The notes under the pieces: generated by a model | Told to the model about the DNA's origin: nothing | Databases searched by the model: none | The model's input: only the letters and a program-made list of their open reading frames with translations | In this document: piece by piece, positions 9,780 through 20,100 of the stretch | How the letters are laid out: each line of letters starts with the position of its first letter | How positions within the stretch are numbered: the first letter of the stretch is position 1 | Assembly: GCA_030549495.1 (NCBI GenBank) | Contig: JAUIRK010000770.1 | Span: 1 to 64,000 of the forward strand | Origin: Nectonema munidae | Taxonomy: Eukaryota; Nematomorpha; Nectonematoida; Nectonematidae | DNA length: 64,000 bases | Direction of reading: 5' to 3' | Program-made: the position numbers and the translations under genes

Positions 9780-11486
9780 ATGAGTTCTACAAGTAGTGAT
9801 TCTGAAAGTTTTGTTGGTGAAAGCGTTGCATCCGATGTATACTCTTTGAGTGAATATGAAACAATTAGCACAAGCAGTATTGGAAGTGAAGAAAGAGACG
9901 TTCTTATAGCACCTGATGAAACAAAGTACTCGTGGGAAACGTATAAAGATGCTCGTGGAAGGAGTATGGGTGTCAATACGCGTAATGTTGCTTCATTTCC
10001 ACCTGGTCCTAAAGGAAATGCCAAAAATTTGACAAATTCATTGGATGTATTTTCTCTTTTTTTTACTCATAGTCTGATACACTACATATGTGAGTGTACT
10101 AAAGCTAAACTTGATGAAAATTATAGGTAACTGCATTTTATTTGCCCGACTTTTTCTAATGATTATTTTTTTAGTTTGAGAGAACCTATTTTTGAAAATT
10201 TGCGTTATTGTGCTCTCAAATTCTCAATAGAAGATATGCTCGCCTATTTTGCATGTATTTTTCACATTGGCCAGTCTAAAAATCAACAAATCTATATAAA
10301 ATATTTGTTCTCAGAAAAAAAATGGAGAGCCTTTTTTGAAAGCTGCCATGAGCAGAGATATGTTTGTACTTATAAATTGTTTTATACGCTTTGATGTAAA
10401 AAAAGATAGAAATCCATTAGACAAATTGAGTCAAATCAGATACTTACATGATGAGATAGTTAGTAATTGTGTCAAGTATTGGTACCCAACAGACTACCTA
10501 ACAATAGATGAGCAGTTGGTGAAGTATCGGGGTAGATCTCCCATGAAAGTGTATGATCCTTCAAAACCGGGAAGATACGGAATGAAGATGTATCATTGTA
10601 ATTATTCAAGAAGTTTTTATGTATTAGCCAGTGAGGTTTACGTAACCGGGTTACCTGATAAGGAGTATTTTAAATCAACTAACATTGTCAAAAGGTTAGT
10701 CGAAAAATCAAAAGTACCTAGTGGCTGTGGAATTTATGTAGATCGATTTTTTTTTATGACACATGAGCTTTGTATATGGGCTAAATCTCAAAATTTTACA
10801 ATTTGTGGAACGGTGAGAAGTGGTAGAAGGTTTGGTACGTATTTATTACGTCCTGAGCACTTGAAATGTCTAAACCTTGTAGAAATGGAGAGCAAATTTT
10901 ATATACTTAATATGCTTCACTGGCTATATACATTCCAGAAAAACATGCAAAAAAAACTTCAAGCCTGTTTATATAATGTCTAGTCAGCATATTTCAAAAA
11001 TAGATACGCTTGGCAATAAAAAAACTACAATTCTTGTGAAGGTGGCGTTGATACTTTTAATAGAATGGCTCGTAGTTTTACCTGCTACAGAGCATCGAGA
11101 AGATGGCCTATTGTTATTTTTATAAATTTTCTCGATATTGTAGCTAGTAATTGTTGGTTCATAGTCAAAACAAATATGCCGAATTTTACCCCCGCACATC
11201 CAGAGGTGGTAGGAAGTATTTTATTAGAAATTTAGCCCTAAGTCTAACTGAAAAGTTAATGAGAATTAGGTGTGAGAATGCATCTACTCGTTTGGTTACC
11301 AAAAATCTCCTTTCTTTTTATGGGTTTACTAGAACAATTGAAACTGCTCCAACAAGCCGTCGAGGATACTGTTTTGTTTCTAGTTGTCATCCTAGAAAAG
11401 GGGGAACACGAAAGTGTCAAAAATGTCTGAAATCTATCTGTAAAAATCACACTATACTCATTTGTCCTGAATGTAAGAATGCCTAA
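9780..11486 (+). pseudogene. piggyBac transposase fossil, with a short intron
   Basis: Pieces of a DDE transposase of the piggyBac (PGBD4-like) family. In order: an acidic, Ser-rich N terminus (MSSTSSDSESFVGES); a probable 48-bp GT-AG intron at 10127-10174 that joins DENY to SLREPIF; AMSRDMFVLINCFIRFD; the first catalytic Asp in TIDEQLVKYRGR; the second in YVDRFFFMTHEL; GGVDTFNRM near 11040-11066 with RRWP after it (third Asp kept, the usual following Asp is Asn); and a Cys-rich C terminus (CQKCLKSICKNHT). The frame is broken by a shift in the T-run near 10333, stops near 10981 and 11020, and another shift near 11150. No inverted ends were found. Inactive DNA transposon. Confidence 0.85.
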
Positions 11487-11849
11487 ATTCTCTGATCGTT
11501 ACTCATTGATTATTTCTTATTCTAACTTTTTTTTCATCCTTTAATTTGGGTAATATTTCCCTTGTTTTGTTTGATGTTTAAATATTTTTTATCATTTTCT
11601 TGAAATAAATAAATCTTATTTTTGAAATTAAAATTTTTCTCATGGTGTTAATTTTTAAAATTGTGTTTTTTTTGGAAAAGGTAATTTTTCGCAATTTTTT
11701 TTTATAAAATAGTCAAAATTCTTAAAAAAAAAAATACATGGTTATTTTGAAAGGACTTTTATATACTTTTTTGATGTAAAGGGGTCTACCTTTTCTACAA
11801 AATTTTGATATAAACAATAAGGTTAATGTAGGTAACGTAGGTTTTTTTC
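11487..11849. other. Gene-free stretch
   Basis: AT-rich 3' flank of the piggyBac fossil with an AATAAA-like signal near 11605. I see nothing further. Confidence 0.5.
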
Positions 11850-11965
11850 ATCGAAAAGGCACAATTGCGCAACTTCTATCTAACAGTGAGGAAAGCAGGC
11901 TTGACGCGGTATCGAACCCAAGACCTTGAGTTATCGAATCCAGGATCTAACCAACCCTACTTACG
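11850..11965 (-). mobile_element. tRNA-derived SINE
   Basis: On the minus strand, gggttggttagatcctgg resembles a box A region and gggttcgatacc is a good box B (GGTTCGANNCC). The body then contains gcgcaattgtgcctttt, a phrase shared with 26365-26460. No cloverleaf closes, so it is a SINE head and not a working tRNA gene. Confidence 0.6.
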
Positions 11966-12719
11966 CTCCTATATAGAATAGAGTATAGGGAGGTATGGAT
12001 AAATAAAAAAATAAAAATGCTATACTCTTCGTATTCTGTGTTTACTTATCTGATTTTGAAGTGTATGTTTCAATAATAAAATATAGCTACATGGTTACAG
12101 TTCAATACTATTCTTAAAAGTTGATAAATAAATTTATGTCTATATACTAAATTCTGTTTTAGGGAAAGAGTTCTAAATGGAAAAGAGGAGCTAGTGATAA
12201 AATAGTATTAAAACATAGAGAAGAAAGGTTGGGGAAAACATCAGGAAAAGCAAAATAAAATTTGCTCGTGAATTAAGAGAAACGAAGAAATATAAAATAA
12301 GAGACTAAGTTGAAACCTGAGGAAGAGGAGAAAGATCAAAATAAAGGGCGTTGAAATTAATTAAAACAGAATTAGCCAAAAATGTTTCATTTTCAAAAGC
12401 AAAAATGAACAATCGCTTGTATGAAGGCATCGTCTCAAAGAAGGTAGTATTGGGAATGGCACATGTGAGTGACAAAAACTAGAAAGACATTTACCAAACA
12501 AAGCTTATTAAGAATGAAGATGAAAATGTATTGTCAGATAATATCAAGATCGTAGTGTTATTTTCACAAGCTCAATCAAGAAAACCTGAGAGTATAAAAG
12601 CTGCTGGGCCAATAGAACTGTACAGAAGAAGAGATTAGTGATAAAATATCCGAGCAAAAATAAAAGGAATATGTATACTGTTATTTCCATATTGTTTGTT
12701 ATTTTTTGCCACCCTATTT
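11966..12719. other. Gene-free, purine-rich stretch
   Basis: Positions 12170-12640 are markedly A/G-rich, and the plus strand has short open runs (for example SKKVVLGMAHVSDKN near 12435-12480) interrupted by stops. It may be a decayed coding repeat, but I do not recognise a family. Confidence 0.35.
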
Positions 12720-13705
12720 GTTGCTGACATCTAGCAGTAAGATCCTCACATCGTTTCCAGCTTAGAACACTCGTGTAGAAATTTCGCTACTTTGACCCGC
12801 TTTCGCTAGATATCTTTTGGTTTTAGTGTATTGAAGTTGTATGGGCATGTAAATATGTAGTGTGTGTGATATTGGCAGAGTGGACATCCTTGTGTTTGTT
12901 TCAAGGTTGATCAGATTTGTCGAGATATGAGTTGAATAAGGGTGATTTATTGGCTCGATATTGTGAGAGAATTCTTTTGGTGTAATGGGGAAGTACTTAT
13001 TCACTATTGTTGATTGTGGGAGTTGATTTGTTGTTGATTTTATTCAGGCATGTTTAATGGTTAACCTTTAAGTTCTGTTTGGGTATGTGTCTATAATTGA
13101 TGTTATGCTAAATTGTTTGTTTTTTACATCTAGGTTGCTTTCCTTGTGTTGTAAGGTGATGTAGTGTTTTTTGTCTTAGTTGTAATGCGTGAAGTTTCAT
13201 GTGATCTAGATGTAGTATTTGATTCTCATTGTGTAAGTTTTATTTGTGTCCGTTGTGCATCCTGTTATTGTTCTGAGGGCTGTGTTTTGTATTGTTTATA
13301 ATTTTTGTTTACTGCTTCTAGAAGTTATGGGAAACCATATAGTGCTGGTATATACGAGGATTGGAAGTGTGATTGTTTTGTATGTAGTTCATAGTGTTTC
13401 TTTATTTTTACCTCATTGTGTTGATGCTAGGTCTTTCAAAATGTTAATGGTTTTTGTGCCTTCTGTGTTTGAGTTTCGAGTCAGTTAAACATAATTTGTT
13501 GGGCTCTTTAGCTGTAGTTATTGTTTGTTGAAGTGTTGTTTTTTATTTTGCTTAGTATGGAGTGAAAAGTGTATCGGTAGTTTTGGTGAGGTTTGGTTTA
13601 ATTTTGTTTTCGTTTAACCATTTTTGTATTATTTGTAAGTATTCTTGTATATTTTGTACGGCAATATGTGTCTTCTGGTGTGAGGTTGAGTCTAGGATAA
13701 ACAAT
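12720..13705 (-). mobile_element. LINE 3' fragment (I/Jockey-group-like)
   Basis: The minus strand encodes decayed C-terminal reverse-transcriptase sequence of a non-LTR retrotransposon: NIQEYLQIIQKWLNENK and NLTKTTDTLFTP near the start, then ETLXTTYKTITLPIL, LQTIQNTALRTITGC-like sequence and NFTHYN. These match the region after the RT active site in Jockey/I-type elements. It is 5'-truncated, as LINE copies commonly are, and carries several stops and shifts. The T/G-rich look of the plus strand here is the antisense of this A/C-rich element. Confidence 0.65.
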
Positions 13706-13830
13706 GAGTTTATAAGAAATTAGATATAATTATAAAAACAGGCTAGTTTTTCCATTTCAAATGCAAAAGTTACATTTATTTAGCATTGATATAAATAAAT
13801 TTATAAAAAAAATAAACTTGGTTAATATAA

Positions 13831-13980
13831 AGGAAACATAAGCGAATAGAAAACATAATTAGAATATTTGAACAAGAAAATTTAGAAATGTTTTTAAAAC
13901 ACCCAGAGTCAGCGCCAAAACAAATACTTATTATAAAAACGTGCAATAAAGAGGTCTTAAGAAGAATTACGCCTAATTTG
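13831..13980 (+). other. Candidate coding exon, unassigned
   Basis: A short frame open from 13831 reads KRIENIIRIFEQENLEMFL, then HPESAPKQILIIKTCNKEVL and RRITPNL. It ends at a plausible donor (tttg|gtaata). A Met lies at 13888. The composition is protein-like and unlike nearby repeats. I found no partner exon and no secure family; the phrase ILIIKTCNKEVLRR recalls helical segments such as in THOC1 (CNDLLRRL), which is too little to assign it. Confidence 0.3.
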
Positions 13981-14114
13981 GTAATATATTTTTTTATCTC
14001 TGATAAAATAATTTATTTATTGTATTCTATAAAAATTTCCCATGAAATTTTTTTTTATGACCTTCAACTTTTAAGCTGAGAAGTAGACCGTAACAACCAT
14101 TGATGCTCATTTAA

Positions 14115-14243
14115 CCCATTTACGACCAATGTTCCTATTTTGGAACATAAGTAATTTCATCTTCGTCTGCTTTTTTCAATAACTTTGAATATAAATCGTC
14201 TGCGTTTTTTAGATATCGTCTGCTTTGCTTGGTCTTAAATGGG
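14115..14243. mobile_element. piggyBac MITE, copy 1
   Basis: 129 bp bounded by TTAA on both sides, starting CCCATTTACGACC and ending in the complement GGTCTTAAATGGG. The interior holds a palindrome (gttcctattttggaac) and three copies of tcgtctgc. A truncated second right end, TCGTCTGCTTTGCTTGG, follows directly at 14279-14304 and again ends near TTAA. Four further copies lie at 17696, 44493, 58257 and 63563. Confidence 0.85.
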
Positions 14244-14309
14244 TTAACCCATATGGAATTAAATAGGAATTACTAAAGTCGTCTGCTTTGCTTGGTCTTA
14301 AATGGCTTA

Positions 14310-14910
14310 AACCTAGTATTATGAAAAAATTTCTTTTTGGAATTTATTTTACATCGTTCTTTTCTAAATTATTTTTTTTCTTATTTTGCATGTTATTTAA
14401 TTTTGTCAATATTTTTCTCATTCTTACAGTGGTGTGACAAATGGCAATAACCTTCTTTGTTTGAAATTTAGTTAATTAATAATATTCTTAATATTTAATT
14501 TTTTTGAAATTTTGAAAGCTTTATATAAAATTCAATATTGCAAATATATTTATTTTTAACATCAATTTGTCATACTAATTGTATGTTTTATCCTATATTT
14601 TAATCAATATTTTAAGGTATTTTATTTGCTTTTTTATAAAATTCGTTCTGTTGTAGTACCTATTTTTTTTTATATATTTAAACTTAAATATTAAATTCAT
14701 GATAGGAAAGTTTTATATTACCTGTTATCTACCAGATAAAACTTACAATTTTATTCTGATTTTATATTGATCTGAGTTTAAAATTAGACATCGTCTTCTA
14801 TTTTTGCCCATTGTTATTAGACGGCTTAATTAAATAAATGCGGATATATTTTTGATTAAAATTTTATCCCTCCTGAAAAGTTCTAATACTTGAAAACGAT
14901 AAAAAATTAA
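14310..14910. other. Gene-free AT-rich stretch
   Basis: I see nothing beyond AT-rich unique or very old sequence. Confidence 0.5.
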
Positions 14911-14915
14911 TTATA

Positions 14916-14946
14916 TACAGTGTGGTCCAAAAGTCTAGTCACTCCT
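14916..14946 (+). repeat. Solitary Tc1/mariner end
   Basis: TA followed by CAGTGTGGTCCAAAAGTC resembles a Tc1/mariner inverted terminal repeat. I did not find the matching end. Confidence 0.4.
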
Positions 14947-15978
14947 TATTTTTTAACAGTTTATTTTTTTTTCTAATAAACTTTTTTATTTTCTTTCTTT
15001 TTTTACGAGACTCAGTTATTGCTTAGAAGAAAATTCCAAAATTAATATAAGTAAATAATTAAAACGAATATTGATTACATTCATTTCTTCGGCATTCGGA
15101 AAATCTTTATCAATACCATCATCTTCGTGGCACAAAATAAGGAGGTGCTTACATGCGCGCAGATCTTTTCATCGTGACTCAGCATATAATTTCAATAAGA
15201 TGCTAGCAGTTGTATAATATGCAAATTTCATACTTAACACTTATTTTTATAACTAATCACAAAATAATAGGTTACATTTTTCCTTGAAACCTTTTACAAT
15301 ATCAATTTCGTTCAAAAACGTCCATCTAGGACAGCAGTGGCGAATGAAGGAATTTTCAGTGGGGGTATGAAGAAAATATATATACAAAATGACAAGCTAA
15401 AAAGTATTTTTTAAAGTTGAAGTATTCGAAAAACTGACTAAAAAACGTATGATTAAAATTTAAAAGTTTAATTAAATTTTAATACAAGTTTTATTTAAAA
15501 AAAAATCAAATAATAAAACCCTTTCTTCTATTTGTATCACCAGTGGGGGAGGATATATCCATAACTTTTCTGAGGTAATTAAAATATCTATCAAAAAATG
15601 TAAAACAAAACCAAAGTTAGAAAACTTGGTATTAGAATTTTTTCATGCTTTTTAGTGTATAAGAATAAGTGTAAGTTAGTTAGACTCTCAAAAAAGGGTA
15701 TAAATAAAGATAAAATTGTACAAACAAAAATCAAATAATAAATTAAGATTGCATTACTTCATTTTTCTCAGCATCATTCAAAAATAGTTTAAAGCTAAAT
15801 TGGTGCAAGCTACAAAAGTAAAATAACTTAACATTTTTCAATGATTTGCCTTTTATAATAACTTTTAAGGAAAAAAAGTTATAGAGCTTCAACAAAAACT
15901 AAAAAATTTTACAGCATAACTTAAGTTTTTTGAAACTAATTTGACGTATCCATTACAGCATACTCTATGGGTTGCATG
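14947..15978. other. Gene-free stretch
   Basis: No gene. Phrases such as agcagtggcgaatgaagg (about 15332) and accagtggggg (about 15540) look like worn hAT-type ends, but I could not pair them. Confidence 0.4.
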
Positions 15979-16130
15979 ACATGGCAGGTTGGTTAAGATG
16001 ATAGACTCAGCACGGAAGCCTCTGGATTCGATTCCTCATCGATACCATTTTGTTCATAGTCTGACATAAGCGGTACATCAGTGCCTTGTCAATGAAAACA
16101 TACGCACAGTACCTTACCTTACCTTTTACT
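15979..16130 (+). mobile_element. tRNA-derived SINE
   Basis: A box A-like stretch (ggcaggttggttaagatg) and a box B-like ggattcgattcc at about 16024 are 40 bp apart, followed by a body and a simple tail of repeated acctt at about 16111-16126. The layout is that of a tRNA-related SINE; the body phrase agtgcctt resembles those at 11850 and 26365. Confidence 0.6.
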
Positions 16131-17146
16131 CAAAATTGAAAAATTTGCTACATAATTAGCATAAGAGAGAAAGGAGGCAAAATAAACTAATAAAGTAGTT
16201 CTTACTATTTAAAATGAAACTGCCTGTTCTCAGAATAATTTCAAAATAATAGGAGGCATAAAGAATTAGAGTTTATTTGATATTTTAAAGTTTTTATAAG
16301 CAGCAAAAGCCAACGTTTAAGTAGCTAACCCATATAGGGTGATTTGGTAACGCTTGTATTCTTTACATTTTGTAAAGAATCTTAGTATACAAAAATGGTA
16401 GTTTAATCACTTTTCATAAAATTATTTAAGTCTAAGAACACAAAATCATAAAAATACCATTTAAACTAACATAAATCATAAAAATCATAGTAACGAGAAC
16501 AATTGCGTTTTTTGACTATTTCTCTGCCAAAATACTCTATTTGTTTTTGAGCAGAGATATTTTTTATAATGTTCGATTGTTAAATTTTCTAAGTAACACT
16601 GTACATAATTAATTAAATCATTTTTTTTAAGAAAATGTGTTGATATAAAAATATAATATCGAAACAAAATGTAGTTGATCTATTTATGACAGCTGTCAGA
16701 ATTTTAATTGTGATTTTCAATCAAAATAAGTTTTTTCAGAAAATATATTTTTTTCAGAATTTGATTTTTTCGAAAAGTCTAACTTGATTGATAATCTCGC
16801 ACATTCTTGCATCCTAATTGCGAAAACTAGGTCTTGAAATGAACTCGGCATCGTAATAGATTTTTTTTAATATGTTTATTTAAAAAGTAAATGCAGAAGT
16901 AAAGTGTCTTTATTCAAGTAAAATTTTTGGACTTAAATTTTCCACCACTATGGTCACCTGATGATCGTATTTTTAATGCATGAGAAAGTTGAAAGTGATG
17001 AAAATGATACATCACGCTTAACATTTTTCCCTTTTGACGTTTTTGTGTGTGAAAACTTGTATGTATTTTCATGTATGCTGTTTTTAAGATTAAAATGCGA
17101 GAGCGTACAAGGCCTTCTGCATAACTTCTCTTGCAAATGCGTTTAG
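16131..17146. other. Gene-free stretch upstream of the ASB gene
   Basis: Includes a short hairpin at about 16358-16383 (attctttacattttgtaaag). The last ~200 bp before the ATG at 17147 become less AT-rich and are presumably promoter and 5' leader, with no motif I can defend. Confidence 0.4.
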
Positions 17147-20100
17147 ATGGGAGGTTCTTTATCTTCCTCGTTTAGCGCTAACACTTTGATGCCTGAAGGC
17201 GTGTACTTACTTCACTTAGCTGTGATGCGCAACTCGGCTGAAGAAGTAGCGGCTTTGGCTCGATCTGGAGTTGATGTCAATCATCCTTGGTTCAATATCC
17301 GGCATCCTAGCGTCAAAGATGGCTTCACGCCCATATGCCAAGCAATATCCTTGAATCACTACAATGTAGTCAAGGTTACATGCCTTTTATTTTCTCAGTT
17401 TACATTCTTCTTTCTTTAGGAAAGTACCGCATTTATTTAATTTTATAGGTTGATTAATAATTTTTAAATGTTACGCAAATTGAACTATAGTTTTTAAAAA
17501 CTTGACTTTCAACAAAAAATGACCTTAAAGTATTTTTAAAGCAGGCCTTTTTTCTTCACAATATTGATAGGAATTTAATGTAACAAGGATGGTTGCATTT
17601 ATTTAAAAGATTTAATATAAAAAAACTCCTCTTCACTTTCTCATTTCTACTTTTTAAAGTATGACTATGAATATTTTGTGTGTTCGAAATATTAACCCGT
17701 TATCGGCCAGAATAAGCAGGCGATATCTAATGTAAAGCAGAAGATTTGTATTTAAAAGCATTTATAAAAGCAGATATTTTTGTAAAGTCGACATATGTCG
17801 ACTGTGGGCGATAACCGGTTAATTAATTTATCCTTGCATTTTAGCCGTTTTGTTTTATTTATGTTGATAGAAATTTCTTGAATTTTCTGTTTTTTGCCAC
17901 AAATTTTGTATCAGGCTAAAACGCGCACCTTTTTTAAAAGTTAAAAATATCATAATGCTTAATTGTATGTTTTAGCCTGTTTCAAAACTTTTAAAAATTT
18001 CTACCTTTGATCACTAAATTTTGCAAATTTTATAAATATTATATATTCTAAAAAATTATTTCTAAATAAAAGACAGAACGAAATCAGACCCAACATTTTT
18101 AAGGACTTGATGGAAATGATCTCTTCTAAAAATGTTAATATTTAAAATATTTTAGAAATTACCTTATTAAAGATATAAAAAATTTTATACATTTATTTTA
18201 ATCAAGTGAGACTACAAAAAACTACTCAATGAAAAATATATAAAATTTTAATTGATAATATTTTTCAAAAATCAAAATGTACATTTTTAATACTTTATTT
18301 GATACAGCCTCATTTAAAATTCAATCGAAAAGATGTGATATATTATAAAAAATATAGTTATACTGAAATTATCTGAAAAAATACTTATTTTGGAAGAAGA
18401 AAATTTTCTCACTTTCCTTAGGTAGAAGTTTAGAGTTTGATTTAGAAAAAATATTTCTTCAGCTCTTGGAAGTGTATTCCATCTTAACTGCAATGAATTT
18501 ATATCCAAAATTAAAAAAGCATTGCTCCGTAAACCGTGCACCTAATTTTAATGCACCTAAAATGATTGGAGCACAGAAAGGTTAATAAAATAGACAAAAT
18601 AAGATGAATCTTTTTAGAAATTAATAGAAATTTATCAATATTCGAAATATGTTAACTTATTTATAAAATAATTTTATAAACGATTTAAAGTAATCTTAGA
18701 TAAGACGAAAAAACTTTTTGTATTTTTGGAATAGTAAACTGAATAGTCTTTTTATTATGCTCATCTGTTGTCTGGTATATATTTAATAAAATTTTATACA
18801 TATCATTTATAAGGACCAATGAGAGCTCTACCAAATCTCTACTCAAGACGAGCTAAAATATGTTTTTTGCTAATAGCTAGAAAATTAATATTAGTAAAAA
18901 TTTATTTCTCATGAAATTTTTCAATCCTTTTCTATATTCTAATCTTCGTTTATTTTTGAAAGGTGATTTTTTCCTTATTCCATATCGACGATTTTTGAGT
19001 TGAAGTCTTCACTTGTTCTTATCATTTTTTTTCGATCTTTGGTCTTCTCTTTCCTGATTGAGATTCTCCAAATCTTTTTAATCACCTGACTCCGTGTTAA
19101 ATTTGGCCATCCGCATTTTTTTACCTTCATTTTTTTGCTCTCCCGTTTATCTTCATCTTTCCTTTCGAAATGACCCATCCATCTCCGTCTATTTTTATTA
19201 CTAAATTTTCAACATACAATCTTCTTACTTCGTTCAATTCTATATGTACTACAATTGATCTGAGCATTTTTTTCTCTATATTCTAATAAGTTTAATACTT
19301 AAAAATAGCATTAATTTATTGTTGATGTTAAGGATGAAATTAGAAGGATATTTTTAAGCAAATTTTGGATGAATACTACTTTGCAAACAATTTGTACTAA
19401 ACTAAAAATATTTATTTGCAATTCGAGATTGCGTGAAATTACCATACGTGTATCTGACATGTACGCTAAATTATTCTAAATTATAATTTTATAATCAGAG
19501 GCAGACACAGAAAAATAATCGCGGATGAAAATTTCTTATTGATAATATAATTATTCATTTTTACATGGATGTTTTGGAGAAAATTTTCTGGCAATATGAG
19601 TAAATTTATATGATTACGCAAACCGCCTCTAGAAATGAAGTCAGGATGACCACCTTGCTATGCAAATGTATATTTTGTTTAAATTTTCAATGAATATATT
19701 TCGTGCTAATAATTTACAGAAGTAAAGGGGGAGTTTTGAATGATACTTCTGAAGGCTAAATGCAAAATCTGACTCCAGAAATGAAACTAGTGTGGTAAAT
19801 TTGGTATAAAAAAGATATATTTCATGTAAAATTTGAATCAATATTTTTCTCAAGAGTTTTCAGAATTAAGATGCACATTAGATTGACATATTCAGATATT
19901 TTCAAACATTAAATCCGAAAACTAAGTAGAAATTAATTGAACGAAGATGGTCAATTTATCGTATAAAATTTTTGATTAAACTATTAGACACCTTCAAACC
20001 CTTATTTTAAATAGTGAGTTGATTAATGAAATCAGTGATCTAATTGCGAAAATTAAACCCAAAGATGAAACGGCATGTTTGATTTAGTATAGAAGAATAT

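Noticed and set aside
12170-12660. Purine-rich region as a gene
   Set aside because: Short open runs are broken by many stops, and no family or splice structure could be recognised.
15979-16130. tRNA gene
   Set aside because: Box A- and box B-like sequences are present, but no acceptor or anticodon stem closes and a SINE body and tail follow.
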